From contig JASCOE010000014.1 in assembly GCA_029959285.1 (NCBI GenBank), forward strand, positions 61,986 to 125,985: 64,000 nt of DNA, in the 5' to 3' direction. Both the position numbers and the translations under genes were made by a program. This DNA is from Flavobacteriaceae bacterium PS02337 (lineage in GTDB: Bacteria > Bacteroidota > Bacteroidia > Flavobacteriales > Flavobacteriaceae). Below, piece by piece: positions 32,447 through 41,495 of the stretch. Position 1 is the first letter of the stretch; every line of letters begins with the position of its first letter. Below the pieces are notes generated by a model that saw only the letters and a program-made list of their open reading frames with translations, was not told where the DNA came from and did no database searches.

Positions 32447-33667
32447 ATGAAACGTTCAGGTACAGCAGATCTTCCTTTACATTACGGACATGTACCGATG
32501 TGGCTTGCTGAACGGATGTCAAAACTTGGTTTTGCCATTGTAGAAACGATTGCACTAGAATTTTCTACGTCTGAAGTCATCAGTAAATTGAGCAATCCGT
32601 TTTGGTTTCAGAGTTTTGGAGCTGTTATGGGAATGGATTGGCATTCGTCTGGAATTACAACTTCTGTACTTGGAGCATTAAAAAGATCGGTAAATCCGCA
32701 TTCTAAAGAATTAGGAATTTATATCTGCGGAGGAAAAGGAAAACATTCTATGCTTACGCCGCAAGAACTTCTTTTTGTGGGCGAAAAAACGGGTCTCGAC
32801 GGAAATAATCTCGCCAATTGCAGCAGACTTACGGCAAAAGTTGATAATACTGCCATTCAAGACGGATTTCAATTGTATCAGCATAATTTTATTGTTGATA
32901 ATAAAGGACAATGGGCTGTCATTCAACAAGGAATGAATCCGAATTCTAAAACGGCTAGAAGATATCATTGGCATTCTCAAGATTTGAAATCTTTCATAAA
33001 TGAACCTCACGCTTTTATTTATGGCGAAAATCAAGGCAATATTTTGAATCTTACTGCCGATGCTGCCACAAAATCTAGAGATGGAATTTTAGAATTAATA
33101 AAAGAAGAACCAACAAAGATTATAAAAGAAATGCAACATCTTTCTATGCCTGCGCATCATGACGTGAGAATAGAAGATGTCAACATGAAAAGACTCGGAG
33201 CAATGCTTTGGACAACGCACGATAATAAACCAGAAGATTTTGAAGAACTTTTGCTTTTAAAAGGAATGGGACCGAGAGCTTTGCAATCTTTAGCATTGGT
33301 TAGTGAAATTATCTACGGAACTCCAACTCGTTTTGAAGATCCTGCACGGTTTTCTTTCGCTCACGGCGGAAAAGACGGACATCCGTTTCCGGTTCCTATT
33401 AAAATTTATGATGAAACAATCGATACTTTGCAAAGAGCTATCAATCGGGCAAAAATTGGAAATAGTGATAAACTAAGTGCCATTCAAAAACTATCTGAAA
33501 TTTCTAGAAAAGCAGAAGAAAGTTTTACGCCAAATAACAATTTTGATGCTTTGATTCAAAGAGAAAGAGAAAACTCTCATTTATATGGCGGACGAACCGT
33601 TTTTGGAGATGCCAAACCAAAAAAGAACAAACCCAATAATCCGAACAATCAATTGGAATTATTTTGA
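32447..33667 (+). CDS. DUF763-family protein
   Basis: 406 residues matching the DUF763 family, which is widespread in archaea and some bacteria. It opens with KRSGTADLPLHYGHVPMWL and contains GMDWHSSGITTSVLGALK and ICGGKGKHS. The family's function is not established. A histidine-rich region (YHWHSQDL, MPAHHDVR) suggests nucleic-acid or metal chemistry, and LLLKGMGPRALQSLALVSE resembles a helix-hairpin-helix DNA-binding motif. The C-terminal tail is low-complexity Lys/Asn. Preceded by a -7-like TATTTTTG, monocistronic. Confidence 0.82.
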   Translation: MKRSGTADLPLHYGHVPMWLAERMSKLGFAIVETIALEFSTSEVISKLSNPFWFQSFGAVMGMDWHSSGITTSVLGALKRSVNPHSKELGIYICGGKGKHSMLTPQELLFVGEKTGLDGNNLANCSRLTAKVDNTAIQDGFQLYQHNFIVDNKGQWAVIQQGMNPNSKTARRYHWHSQDLKSFINEPHAFIYGENQGNILNLTADAATKSRDGILELIKEEPTKIIKEMQHLSMPAHHDVRIEDVNMKRLGAMLWTTHDNKPEDFEELLLLKGMGPRALQSLALVSEIIYGTPTRFEDPARFSFAHGGKDGHPFPVPIKIYDETIDTLQRAINRAKIGNSDKLSAIQKLSEISRKAEESFTPNNNFDALIQRERENSHLYGGRTVFGDAKPKKNKPNNPNNQLELF

Positions 33668-33723
33668 AAAATTTCAATTTTAATACCTATTTGCTTTTGC
33701 AATGATTTAATTATAATTCAATA

Positions 33724-34911
33724 ATGTCAGAAAAAGAAAAATCAATCTACACGCTTCAATTTATTTTACTTTGTTTAAGTTCTTTACTGTTTTCTTCTAG
33801 TTTTAATATGATGATTCCTGAACTTCCAAATTACTTAAGCAGTCTTGGAGGTGCAGAATATAAAGGCTTAATTATTTCATTATTTACTTTAACGGCTGCC
33901 ATCTCGCGACCTTTTAGCGGGAAACTTACAGACAAATGGGGGAGAGTTCCTGTTATGGCAATTGGATCTTCGGTTTGTGTAATTTGCGGATTTCTTTATC
34001 CAATTTTAAGTTCAGTTTCAGGATTTTTATTGCTTCGTTTAGTTCATGGTTTTTCTACAGGATTTAAACCAACATCGACTTCTGCTTACGTTGCAGATAT
34101 TATTCCGCAGAAAAGATGGGGTGAAGCGTTAGGAATGCACGGATTATGTTTTAGTATCGGAGGCGCACTTGGGCCCGCATTAGGAAGTATGATTGTGAAT
34201 GCCTACGGAATGAATGTAATGTTTTACAGTTCTTCTTTCCTTGCGTTTTTATCGATTATTATTGTTTTTAATATGAAAGAAACGCTTGCAACGAAAGAAA
34301 AACTTAACAAATCGATGTTTTATATTGGACGAAAAGATATTGTTGATCGCAATGTTTTTCCCGCAGGAATTATCACTTTTCTTTCTTACACAGCCTTTGG
34401 ATTAATATTAACTCTAATTCCAGATTGGAGCGAACATTTGGGAGCGGTAAATAAAGGTATATTTTTTACCGCTTTTACAGTGGCTTCAGTTTTAGTTCGT
34501 TTTGGCGCAGGAAAAGTTTCAGACAGACACGGACGTCCAAAAGTGATTATGGCGGGATTAATTATCACTTCGATTGCGCTTTTTGTAATAAGCGAAGGCA
34601 GAGATATTCAGATGTTGTTAATTGGAGCAGGAATTTACGGAATTGGTACAGGAATTTTGTCGCCAGCAATTAGCGCCTGGACGATTGATATGAGTAATCC
34701 TGAACACAGAGGAAAAGCCGTTGCCACCATGTATATTTCTATGGAATTAGGAATTGGAAGCGGCGCACTTTTGGGAGGAACTTATTATAACGATCAAATT
34801 AATCGCATACCGCAAATTATTAGATTTGATATATTAGTGTTATTTTTAGGGATTTTGTATCTTGTTTTTTGGGCAAGAAATAAAAGAAAAAATGATCTTT
34901 TAAATCATTAA
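33724..34911 (+). CDS. MFS transporter
   Basis: 395 residues, about 12 transmembrane helices. The loop 2-3 signature is present (GKLTDKWGRVPVM) and its duplicate in the second half (GKVSDRHGRPKVI). Major facilitator drug- or sugar-efflux type; the substrate is unknown. It follows the DUF763 gene by 56 bp and precedes the CPBP gene by 22 bp; co-transcription is possible but no functional link is evident. Confidence 0.88.
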   Translation: MSEKEKSIYTLQFILLCLSSLLFSSSFNMMIPELPNYLSSLGGAEYKGLIISLFTLTAAISRPFSGKLTDKWGRVPVMAIGSSVCVICGFLYPILSSVSGFLLLRLVHGFSTGFKPTSTSAYVADIIPQKRWGEALGMHGLCFSIGGALGPALGSMIVNAYGMNVMFYSSSFLAFLSIIIVFNMKETLATKEKLNKSMFYIGRKDIVDRNVFPAGIITFLSYTAFGLILTLIPDWSEHLGAVNKGIFFTAFTVASVLVRFGAGKVSDRHGRPKVIMAGLIITSIALFVISEGRDIQMLLIGAGIYGIGTGILSPAISAWTIDMSNPEHRGKAVATMYISMELGIGSGALLGGTYYNDQINRIPQIIRFDILVLFLGILYLVFWARNKRKNDLLNH

Positions 34912-34933
34912 AAATAATACTGTTTAATTTCAA

Positions 34934-35707
34934 ATGAAGAAAATAATTAATTTTTATTTAAAGGCGTTCTTGTGTATCTCTTTTATTTCTATACCCTTTA
35001 TTTTTATAGCTTTTTCCGATTTAAATAAAAACGAACTCACTTTTAAAATGTGGGTTTCAACTTTCATTCCTCAGTTACTATACATATTGTACTTATTCAA
35101 AAAAGATCAATTATTTGAATCTTTTAAAGTCAGTTTTCTTAAAATATCTTTCGAGTTCAATATTGCAATTTCTTTTTTGTTGCCCTTTATTATTTATCTT
35201 ATTCTATTTATTTTCAAGTTAATAAATATTGATTTAAACTACAATTGGGATAATACGATTCTAATTTACTTGATTATGATTTTTCTTTCAGCATTATTAG
35301 AAGAGATATTATTCAGGTTTATACCTTTCAGAATTTTAGGCAACCAAATTACATTGAAAAACATAATATTGATCTCTCTTTTTTTTAGTGTTTTTCATTT
35401 AGTGAATCCTAACATGGCCATTATAGGTTTTGTAAATATTATCGTTGCGGGAGTATTTTTCAGCATATTATATTTAAAAAGTAATTCTATTTTATTAGCC
35501 ACAATTATACATGCTTTTTGGAATTTTACAATAGGATGTATATTAGGAAGTAATATTAGCGGAATGAAAATTACCAGTATTCTGAAATATTTTCCACAAA
35601 AACCTTTTGCACTAAGTGGCGGCGAATTTGGTTTTGAAGGTTCAATAATTACTACAATAATTCTTTCGGTTTATTCTGTTTTTTTATATAAATTAAAAAC
35701 GAAATAG
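34934..35707 (+). CDS. CPBP-family intramembrane metalloprotease
   Basis: 257 residues, about seven to eight transmembrane segments. The CPBP (CAAX/Abi) motifs are visible: EE-xxx-R in LLEEILFRFIPF, a conserved His in FSVFHLVNPN and H in IIHAFWNFTIG. Bacterial members are linked to bacteriocin self-immunity or signal-protein processing. Role here is unknown. Confidence 0.85.
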   Translation: MKKIINFYLKAFLCISFISIPFIFIAFSDLNKNELTFKMWVSTFIPQLLYILYLFKKDQLFESFKVSFLKISFEFNIAISFLLPFIIYLILFIFKLINIDLNYNWDNTILIYLIMIFLSALLEEILFRFIPFRILGNQITLKNIILISLFFSVFHLVNPNMAIIGFVNIIVAGVFFSILYLKSNSILLATIIHAFWNFTIGCILGSNISGMKITSILKYFPQKPFALSGGEFGFEGSIITTIILSVYSVFLYKLKTK

Positions 35708-35889
35708 ATTATAAATTGATTCTCGGTCACGTAAATCAAATTGCATTGTTATCTGGAGAAACGTATTTCTGAATTCTAAATGTAAGTTTATTAACAGAAG
35801 GTTCCTCCAGCGTGGAAAAAACGACATAAAACAAGGGAACTATCTCAAAAGTCGAGACATTCTTATTTGTTATTTTACATTTTTACTTG

Positions 35890-36060
35890 TTCTGTAAGAA
35901 CATTTCGTTGGTAGAAATATATATGGTTAAAATAGATTAGGTTCCGTAGGAATGTTTGATTTTGACATTCATTTTAATAATCTAATTTATCAAATGTTCC
36001 TATGGAACGCAAATGTGGTTGATTTTTATTTTTTCTACCAACGAAACATTCCTACGGAAT
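35890..36060. repeat. imperfect inverted-repeat intergenic element
   Basis: The left arm TTCTGTAAGAACATTTCGTTGGTAGAAA region (35890-35917) mirrors TTCTACCAACGAAACATTCCTACGGAAT (36033-36060). Internal GTTCCGTAGGAATG (35941-35954) and GTTCCTATGGAAC (35996-36008) add further symmetry. It looks like a dispersed Flavobacterium repeat or a non-autonomous element between the protease and SDR genes. Confidence 0.55.
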
Positions 36061-36125
36061 GATAAGTCGGACTGCACACCCAAGGATTTACAATTAATCT
36101 TTATATTTGATATTAAATAAATAAA

Positions 36126-36914
36126 ATGAGCGAAAAAACGAAACCGTATGCTTTAATAACTGGTGCCAACAAAGGCATTGGAAAATCTATTGCTTATGAA
36201 TTGGCTAAACAAGGTTATCCGCTATTGCTTGTAGCAAGAAGTGAAGCTGAATTAAAAGCACTTTCTGACGATCTTCAAGTTAAATACGGCATTAATGCTT
36301 CTATTTTATCAATTGATCTTTCTATAAATAATGCATCGCAAAAAGTAACCGATTGGATAAAATTGAATAATTATCCAGTTGAGATTTTAGTTAACAACGC
36401 TGGTTATGGTGTTTGGGGCGATTTTAGTAAATCAGCTTTAAGCGATCAGCTTGGTATGATGCAACTTAACATGAATGTTGTGGTGGAACTTTCTCATTTA
36501 TTAGTTCCCATACTTTCGCAAGAAAAACAAGCTTACATTTTAAATATATCGAGTACTGCTGCCTACCAAGCTGTACCGACGTTGGCGGTTTATTCGGCTA
36601 CAAAGGCCTTTGTTTTATCTTTTACGCGTGCCTTACGTTTCGAACTTGCCCAAACTTCAATTTCAGTAACTTGTTTTAGTCCAGGTCCTGTTGATACTGG
36701 TTTTGCTGCAAGAGCTGGATTAAACGCTTTAAACAAAATGGCCGAAAAGTTTAATATGCAGCCAGATGAAGTTGCAAAAATGGCTGTAAAAGCCATGTTC
36801 AACAAAAAATCTGAAGTTATTCCGGGTTTTACCAATATCATTTCGGTTTATGCAAACCGTATACTACCAAAGGCTTTTATAGAAAAAACTGCGGCTGGGA
36901 TTTATAAAATCTAA
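36126..36914 (+). CDS. short-chain dehydrogenase/reductase
   Basis: 262 residues, classical SDR. Cofactor motif TGANKGIGKSIA, NNAGYG, and the catalytic YxxxK in YSATKAF with the upstream Ser in NISSTAA. Lacks a distinguishing acidic residue pattern I can use to fix NADH against NADPH. Substrate unknown. It is the last gene of the backbone before the integrase. Confidence 0.9.
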   Translation: MSEKTKPYALITGANKGIGKSIAYELAKQGYPLLLVARSEAELKALSDDLQVKYGINASILSIDLSINNASQKVTDWIKLNNYPVEILVNNAGYGVWGDFSKSALSDQLGMMQLNMNVVVELSHLLVPILSQEKQAYILNISSTAAYQAVPTLAVYSATKAFVLSFTRALRFELAQTSISVTCFSPGPVDTGFAARAGLNALNKMAEKFNMQPDEVAKMAVKAMFNKKSEVIPGFTNIISVYANRILPKAFIEKTAAGIYKI

Positions 36915-37056
36915 TTTTTTTTCGAAAAAAAGATTAGTAAAAAGCAAAGTTAAGCAAAACGATTAAATCCGTTGCTATACAATGTTTTATAAAGAAGTAG
37001 TCTTTATTTGGAACTCGGTGTCTGATAGGTTTTGGGCTTGAAATGACAAAGTTAAG

Positions 37057-37075
37057 TTACTAATTCGTTACCGAT
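37057..37075 (+). repeat. att-like repeat in front of the integrase
   Basis: TTACTAATTCGTTACCGAT, 18 of 19 bases as at 1076-1094, same orientation. It lies 112 bp upstream of the integrase start, where integrative elements usually end, so it may mark attL or an integrase arm site. Confidence 0.4.
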
Positions 37076-37186
37076 TAATAGAGGTTCCTTATTAGCTTAA
37101 ACGGTTATATTTCAGTGTTTTGCACTTATTTTTATATTTCCTTGTAACTCAATGTAAATTAATTTTAAACATTAAACATTTGAGTT

Positions 37187-38437
37187 ATGACGCAGACAAA
37201 AAAATCAACGTTCAAACTGCTTTTCTACTTGAAAAAGAACGAACTGAAAAAAAATGGTAATGCTCCAATTATGGCACGTATTACCATTGACGGAACACCT
37301 AAAACTTTTGGGACAAAGTTAGAAATTGACCCTAGCAATTGGGATCTAAAATATGGAAGAGTTGAGGGCAAAAGCGCAACAGCTTTAAATATTAATAAAA
37401 AGTTGGATAACATACGTGGGCGTATCGACAAAATTTATGAAGATATGCTGAAACACGAGGGCTTTGCTACTTCCCAAAAAGTAAAGCTCTCATTCTTGGG
37501 TGTTGGTGTAATGGATGATGCAATTCTAAAAGTCTTTAACGATAAAAATGAGGATTTTAAAAAATTGGTTGACAAGGAAGAACGTTCACAAAGCACCTAC
37601 AACAAGTACATCACGGTTTATAATCATCTTACCACTTTTATCAAAGAACGCTATCATCGTGATGATATGGCCTTTCGGGAATTGACTGGAGATTTTATTA
37701 GGGAATTCGATTTTTATCTTCGGTACGATTTACAATCTACACATAATACGGTTTGGGTTTACACGATGCCCGTACTAAGTCTGGTAGAATTGGCTATAAA
37801 AAAAGGTTTGATACGTGATAATCCGTTTCAAGATTATGAAATTAATATGGAAGAAACCGACAGGGGTTATATTCTTAAAGAAGATGTAGAAAAACTGATG
37901 ATGTGTGCACCGCCCCACCCACGGTATGAGCTTGTGAAAGATCTTTTTATTTTCAGTTGTTTTACCGGACTTGCTTATGCGGATATTAAAAAACTAACAA
38001 GGAACAATATTCAGTCTTTCTTCGATGGCCATCAATGGATCATCAGCAGAAGAAAAAAATCAGATATTGCTTCTAATGTTCGATTAATGGAAATCCCAAA
38101 ACGTATTATAGAAAAATACCTCGGTAGCACTCGTAATGAGTTTATCTTTCCAGTTCCAACTAATGTAACCTGCAATACTCACATTGGCAAATTAATTGAA
38201 AAAGCTGAAATTATTACAGAACAAAAAGTAACTTTTCACACCGCAAGACACACATTTGGAACGATGTTTTTGACCGAAGGCGTACCTCTTGAAAGCCTTA
38301 GCAAAATGATGGGACATAAAAACATTTCAACTACACAGATTTATGCTAAAATTACCAGCCAAAAGATTAGTAAGGATATGGATTTAGTAGCTCCTAAATT
38401 TAAGGAGATTGAAGAAGCGTTTTTACAGGTTATATAG
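37187..38437 (+). CDS. tyrosine site-specific recombinase (integrase) of a conjugative element
   Basis: 416 residues. An N-terminal arm-binding domain (about 10-100), a SAM-like core-binding domain (about 115-215) and the catalytic domain from about 225. Catalytic residues HxxR in FHTARHTFG, H in MMGHKNISTTQIYAK and the tyrosine in that same segment are present. The first catalytic Arg is not where expected: the motif reads TGLAYADI. As I recall, CTnDOT-type integrases also lack this Arg. It should insert and excise the element to its right. Confidence 0.9.
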   Translation: MTQTKKSTFKLLFYLKKNELKKNGNAPIMARITIDGTPKTFGTKLEIDPSNWDLKYGRVEGKSATALNINKKLDNIRGRIDKIYEDMLKHEGFATSQKVKLSFLGVGVMDDAILKVFNDKNEDFKKLVDKEERSQSTYNKYITVYNHLTTFIKERYHRDDMAFRELTGDFIREFDFYLRYDLQSTHNTVWVYTMPVLSLVELAIKKGLIRDNPFQDYEINMEETDRGYILKEDVEKLMMCAPPHPRYELVKDLFIFSCFTGLAYADIKKLTRNNIQSFFDGHQWIISRRKKSDIASNVRLMEIPKRIIEKYLGSTRNEFIFPVPTNVTCNTHIGKLIEKAEIITEQKVTFHTARHTFGTMFLTEGVPLESLSKMMGHKNISTTQIYAKITSQKISKDMDLVAPKFKEIEEAFLQVI

Positions 38438-38460
38438 TTAATCACAATTTGATAATTACT

Positions 38461-38488
38461 AGCAGAACTTAACGGTTCTGCTTTTTTT
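38461..38488 (+). terminator. terminator after the integrase
   Basis: AGCAGAAC and GTTCTGCT form a perfect 8-bp stem followed by seven Ts. Confidence 0.85.
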
Positions 38489-38971
38489 ATGCCCATATTT
38501 TATAGCCAAAGCACATTTACTTCGCTCTGCTATTCCCTTTCTGTAAAAGAGCTTTTCGGCTACTTCTGGAACAGAAGATTAAAAAATGTTGCCATCTACG
38601 CCTCCCACACAAATACAATTTTTTAATCCTCTATTAGTGTGGCTTTGATAGCCCCACCGCTTTAAAAAAGTGTTTTAAAAATTCAGCGAATTGGAAGTGT
38701 TATTTCAATTCATTGTAAACCATTTCTCAATGCCATCTTCTTGGCTTCCACATTCATTTTATCCAAAGACCCGTATGCTTTTTTGTCCCATTTCAAGAGC
38801 AAAGGTATTTCCGTGTTCTTAACGCATCACAAATGTCAAGCAAGTTTGGAAAATAATCTCCACCCGTTGGGTAGTATTTTTTTCCAAAACCTTGGTGATG
38901 CTAAACACGAACCTTTTATGCTCGTGAAACGAAACATAGCATACTCCGGCTCTTTAAACGAATAAAAAAAA
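38489..38971 (+). other. non-coding region of the mobile element
   Basis: About 480 bp without a convincing gene. It contains an inverted repeat GATTAAAAAAT (38577-38587) / ATTTTTTAATC (38618-38628) enclosing a C-rich loop, and GTGTG/CACAC pairings around it. A 74-codon frame (38741-38965) starts from TTG and has no family resemblance. It could encode a structured RNA or carry a replication or transfer site; nothing decides this here. Confidence 0.4.
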
Positions 38972-39073
38972 ATGTCAGATATGAAGATTAAAAACATTGG
39001 AAATGGTAATGAAACGAAACAGCACCTCCTCTCATTGCCGAATAAATCAAAAAAAATCAAAATCAATAACTAA
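38972..39073 (+). CDS. possible 33-residue basic peptide
   Basis: ATG (38972) to TAA (39071), MSDMKIKNIGNGNETKQHLL then a Lys-rich tail. It has an A-rich upstream sequence (AATAAAAAAAAATG) and sits 12 bp before ssb. No family recognised; small size makes chance likely. Confidence 0.3.
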   Translation: MSDMKIKNIGNGNETKQHLLSLPNKSKKIKINN

Positions 39074-39085
39074 AAATTAAAGAAT

Positions 39086-39463
39086 ATGAACATCACAGGA
39101 AGATTGACAAGGGATGCGGAAGTACGCACAACGTCACAGGACAAACAAGTAGTAAACTTTTCAGTAGCGACCAACGACAGCTACCGTAACAAACAGGGCG
39201 AACGCATAGAGCAAACAACCTATTTCGATTGCTCCTATTGGATAACCCCGAATGTAGCCAAGCTACTCACAAAAGGTACTTTGGTAGAACTATCGGGACG
39301 AGTAAGCACAAGAGCGTGGACAGGTAATGATGGAGAACCAAGAGCAGGACTGAATTTCCATACCTCTCAAATCAAATTGCACGGAGGTGGCAAAAAATCG
39401 GAAACGGCACAAGCTACCACAAGCACAAACAATAGCAAGGCAGAAGACGACCTCCCATTTTAA
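39086..39463 (+). CDS. ssb: single-stranded DNA-binding protein
   Basis: 125 residues, one OB fold (about 1-105): MNITGRLTRDAEVRTT, VNFSVATNDSYRN, and the C-terminal acidic tip EDDLPF that recruits partner proteins. An element-borne SSB protects transferred or replicating single strands. Base composition is higher in GC than the backbone. Confidence 0.93.
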   Translation: MNITGRLTRDAEVRTTSQDKQVVNFSVATNDSYRNKQGERIEQTTYFDCSYWITPNVAKLLTKGTLVELSGRVSTRAWTGNDGEPRAGLNFHTSQIKLHGGGKKSETAQATTSTNNSKAEDDLPF

Positions 39464-39506
39464 TCAAGAACATTCAATCATTTTTAACATCAAAATTTCT
39501 AACATT

Positions 39507-40580
39507 ATGGCACATAATATCAATTTTAACGAGAGAACAGGACGTTATTCATTTTTTAGCGTTCAGCAAAAAGCATGGCACAACTTGGGGCAAATCGTAG
39601 AACAGTACCCGACAAGCGAGGAAGCTATCAAACACGCAGGGTTAGATTACGAAGTCGTAAAATCCCCACTTTTTACCAAAGGTTCGGGCATTATCGAAAC
39701 GGCTAACGGTATAGAGATAGGCAGTAGCGAATTAGAAGTACCTAACTATTTCGCCAACATTCGCACCGATAACAATAAGGTATTGGGAGTAGTCGGCAAG
39801 GATTACCATATCGTACAAAACCGTGAAGCCTTTAATTTCTTTGATGCTATTGTAGGTGGTGGCGAGGGCATTCTGTACGAAACCGCAGGAGCATTAGGCA
39901 ACGGAGAACGTATTTTTATCACAGCCAAACTGCCTGACTATATCCGTGTAGGCAATGGCGATGATGTTACGGAAAAATACATTTTCCTAACCACTTCGCA
40001 CGATGGTAGCGGAAGTATCACAGCCGCATTTACACCAATCCGTATCGTTTGCCAAAATACCTTAAACGCTTCATTACGCAATATGACCAATGTTGTCCGT
40101 ATCAAACACACTTCGGGAGCAAAAGGACGTATCGAGAACGCTCACAAGATTATGGGACTTGCCAACACATTGAGCAACCAATTAGAGGGAATTTTCAATG
40201 AATGGGCAAAAGTAAAGGTAACAGACCGAGAGGTTAAAAAGCTAATTCAATTGGCACTTTGCCCGAATAAGGAAACCTTTGATTTAATCAAAAAAGGTGC
40301 GGAAGATGAAATTTCAACCGTGTTCAAAAACACCGTTGAAGATGCTTTTGCATACGCAATGATAAGCGACACCCAACAAATGGATACTACAAAAGGAACA
40401 TTGTTCGGAGCTTATAATGCGGTTACAGGTTACTATCAGAACGTAAGAAATTACAAGAATGATGAAGCCAAGTTGCAGAGCATTGTATTGGGTGGTACTG
40501 CTCAACTCAAATCACAGAAAGCATTTGATTTGTGTAATGGTTTTGCTTTAGATGGTGCAGAAATCCTAAACCTTAATTAA
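39507..40580 (+). CDS. DUF932 (phage/plasmid-like, TIGR03299-type) protein
   Basis: 357 residues from MAHNINFNERTGRYSFFSV. A longer frame starts at 39387 but would overlap ssb by 77 bp, so the later ATG, after an A-rich leader, is preferred. Features such as KAWHNLGQIVEQYPTSEEA and LTTSHDGSGSITAAFTPIRIVCQNTL are typical of the DUF932 family common on phages and conjugative elements. Function not established; often next to ssb and replication genes. Confidence 0.85.
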   Translation: MAHNINFNERTGRYSFFSVQQKAWHNLGQIVEQYPTSEEAIKHAGLDYEVVKSPLFTKGSGIIETANGIEIGSSELEVPNYFANIRTDNNKVLGVVGKDYHIVQNREAFNFFDAIVGGGEGILYETAGALGNGERIFITAKLPDYIRVGNGDDVTEKYIFLTTSHDGSGSITAAFTPIRIVCQNTLNASLRNMTNVVRIKHTSGAKGRIENAHKIMGLANTLSNQLEGIFNEWAKVKVTDREVKKLIQLALCPNKETFDLIKKGAEDEISTVFKNTVEDAFAYAMISDTQQMDTTKGTLFGAYNAVTGYYQNVRNYKNDEAKLQSIVLGGTAQLKSQKAFDLCNGFALDGAEILNLN

Positions 40581-40589
40581 ATAACAACA

Positions 40590-40615
40590 GGCTACCACCT
40601 TAATCGGTGGTAGCC
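40590..40615 (+). terminator. hairpin after the DUF932 gene
   Basis: GGCTACCACC and GGTGGTAGCC form a perfect 10-bp stem around TTAATC. There is no strong T-run, so it may be a weak terminator or an mRNA-stabilising hairpin before the PRTRC genes. Confidence 0.6.
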
Positions 40616-40632
40616 TACAAAATTTTACAACA

Positions 40633-41241
40633 ATGAACACAAATTTTTTCAATCATATACAGCAGTTGGACTTTACAGGAGTTTTACAACTGAACATTTC
40701 AAAAGGAATAGAAAGTAACCTAATTGTAACGGTATTGCTCAACAACGAAGCGTGTGGAGATAGTGCAAAAAATCTAATTCCCCCATTGACATTTAACGCC
40801 ACGCCCCAAGAGTTTGACGAGGGATTTTTTGAGCAGGTAACTACACCCATACAAAAGGTATCGGGCTTAATGGTGGATATGGAAAAATTCCAAAAGCAAT
40901 TGGACGAAGCCAAAGCACAATCGGCAATAGAAAAGGAAAAAACCGAGAAAGCGAAAAAGGACAAAGAAGCCAAAGACAAGAAGTTTAAAGATGCTATGGC
41001 AAAGGCTGACGAGTTGGAGAAAGAGGGCAAATTCCGTGAAGCGTGGATAAAAGTACCCGATATAACGGAGTTCCCCGAAAAAGCGGACGAGATACGCAAA
41101 CGTAAAACATCATTGTCCGACAAGTTTGCCACACCAAGCCTTTTCGGGGCAATGGAAGAAGCAAAACCCGAACCCCAAAAAGAGGAAGAAGTTACTGCCG
41201 ATTATCCTATTGATGAAGCGGACGAAGAAGAACAGTATTAA
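40633..41241 (+). CDS. PRTRC system protein E
   Basis: 202 residues. The N-terminal about 90 residues fit PRTRC protein E (NFFNHIQQLDFTGVLQLNIS, NLIPPLTFNATPQEFDEGFF). Residues about 90-150 form a highly charged Lys/Glu coiled coil, and the C-terminus is acidic (DEADEEEQY). PRTRC (ParB-related, ThiF-related cassette) clusters occur on plasmids and integrative elements; their function is unproven. First gene of the cassette. Confidence 0.8.
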   Translation: MNTNFFNHIQQLDFTGVLQLNISKGIESNLIVTVLLNNEACGDSAKNLIPPLTFNATPQEFDEGFFEQVTTPIQKVSGLMVDMEKFQKQLDEAKAQSAIEKEKTEKAKKDKEAKDKKFKDAMAKADELEKEGKFREAWIKVPDITEFPEKADEIRKRKTSLSDKFATPSLFGAMEEAKPEPQKEEEVTADYPIDEADEEEQY

Positions 41242-41259
41242 CACTTAAAAACGACCATT

Positions 41260-41478
41260 ATGTTATTAGCAACGCAATTAGAACGAGTTTTTATACTCAA
41301 AGATAAAGGACAGGACATCAGACTGACCGACCCAGAGCCACGTTGGAGCGTGGAAGCCGTAATGAATTTTTACGCCAATATGTACCCGATTTTGACAACG
41401 GCAAAAGCATCTGCACCACAGATAAAAGACGATGCAGTCGAGTACAAATTTGAGAGCGTAATGGGTACGAAAGGTTAA
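41260..41478 (+). CDS. PRTRC system protein C (ubiquitin-sized)
   Basis: 72 residues, matching PRTRC protein C: LERVFILKDKGQDIRLTDPEP, FYANMYPILTTA, then YKFESVMGTKG. The size, the predicted beta-rich character and the C-terminal glycine (GTKG) are like ubiquitin-fold modifiers. An E1-like ThiF protein is encoded in the same operon. Whether the tail is adenylated and conjugated is not known. Confidence 0.82.
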   Translation: MLLATQLERVFILKDKGQDIRLTDPEPRWSVEAVMNFYANMYPILTTAKASAPQIKDDAVEYKFESVMGTKG

Positions 41479-41495
41479 ACCAAAATTTTAAAACG

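Noticed and set aside
38741-38965. 74-codon frame in the element's non-coding stretch
   Set aside because: Starts at TTG, has no domain, and ends next to a better small-ORF candidate; coding is not supported.
39387-39506. Longer start for the DUF932 gene
   Set aside because: It overlaps ssb by 77 bp; the internal ATG at 39507 has a better leader and matches the family start.
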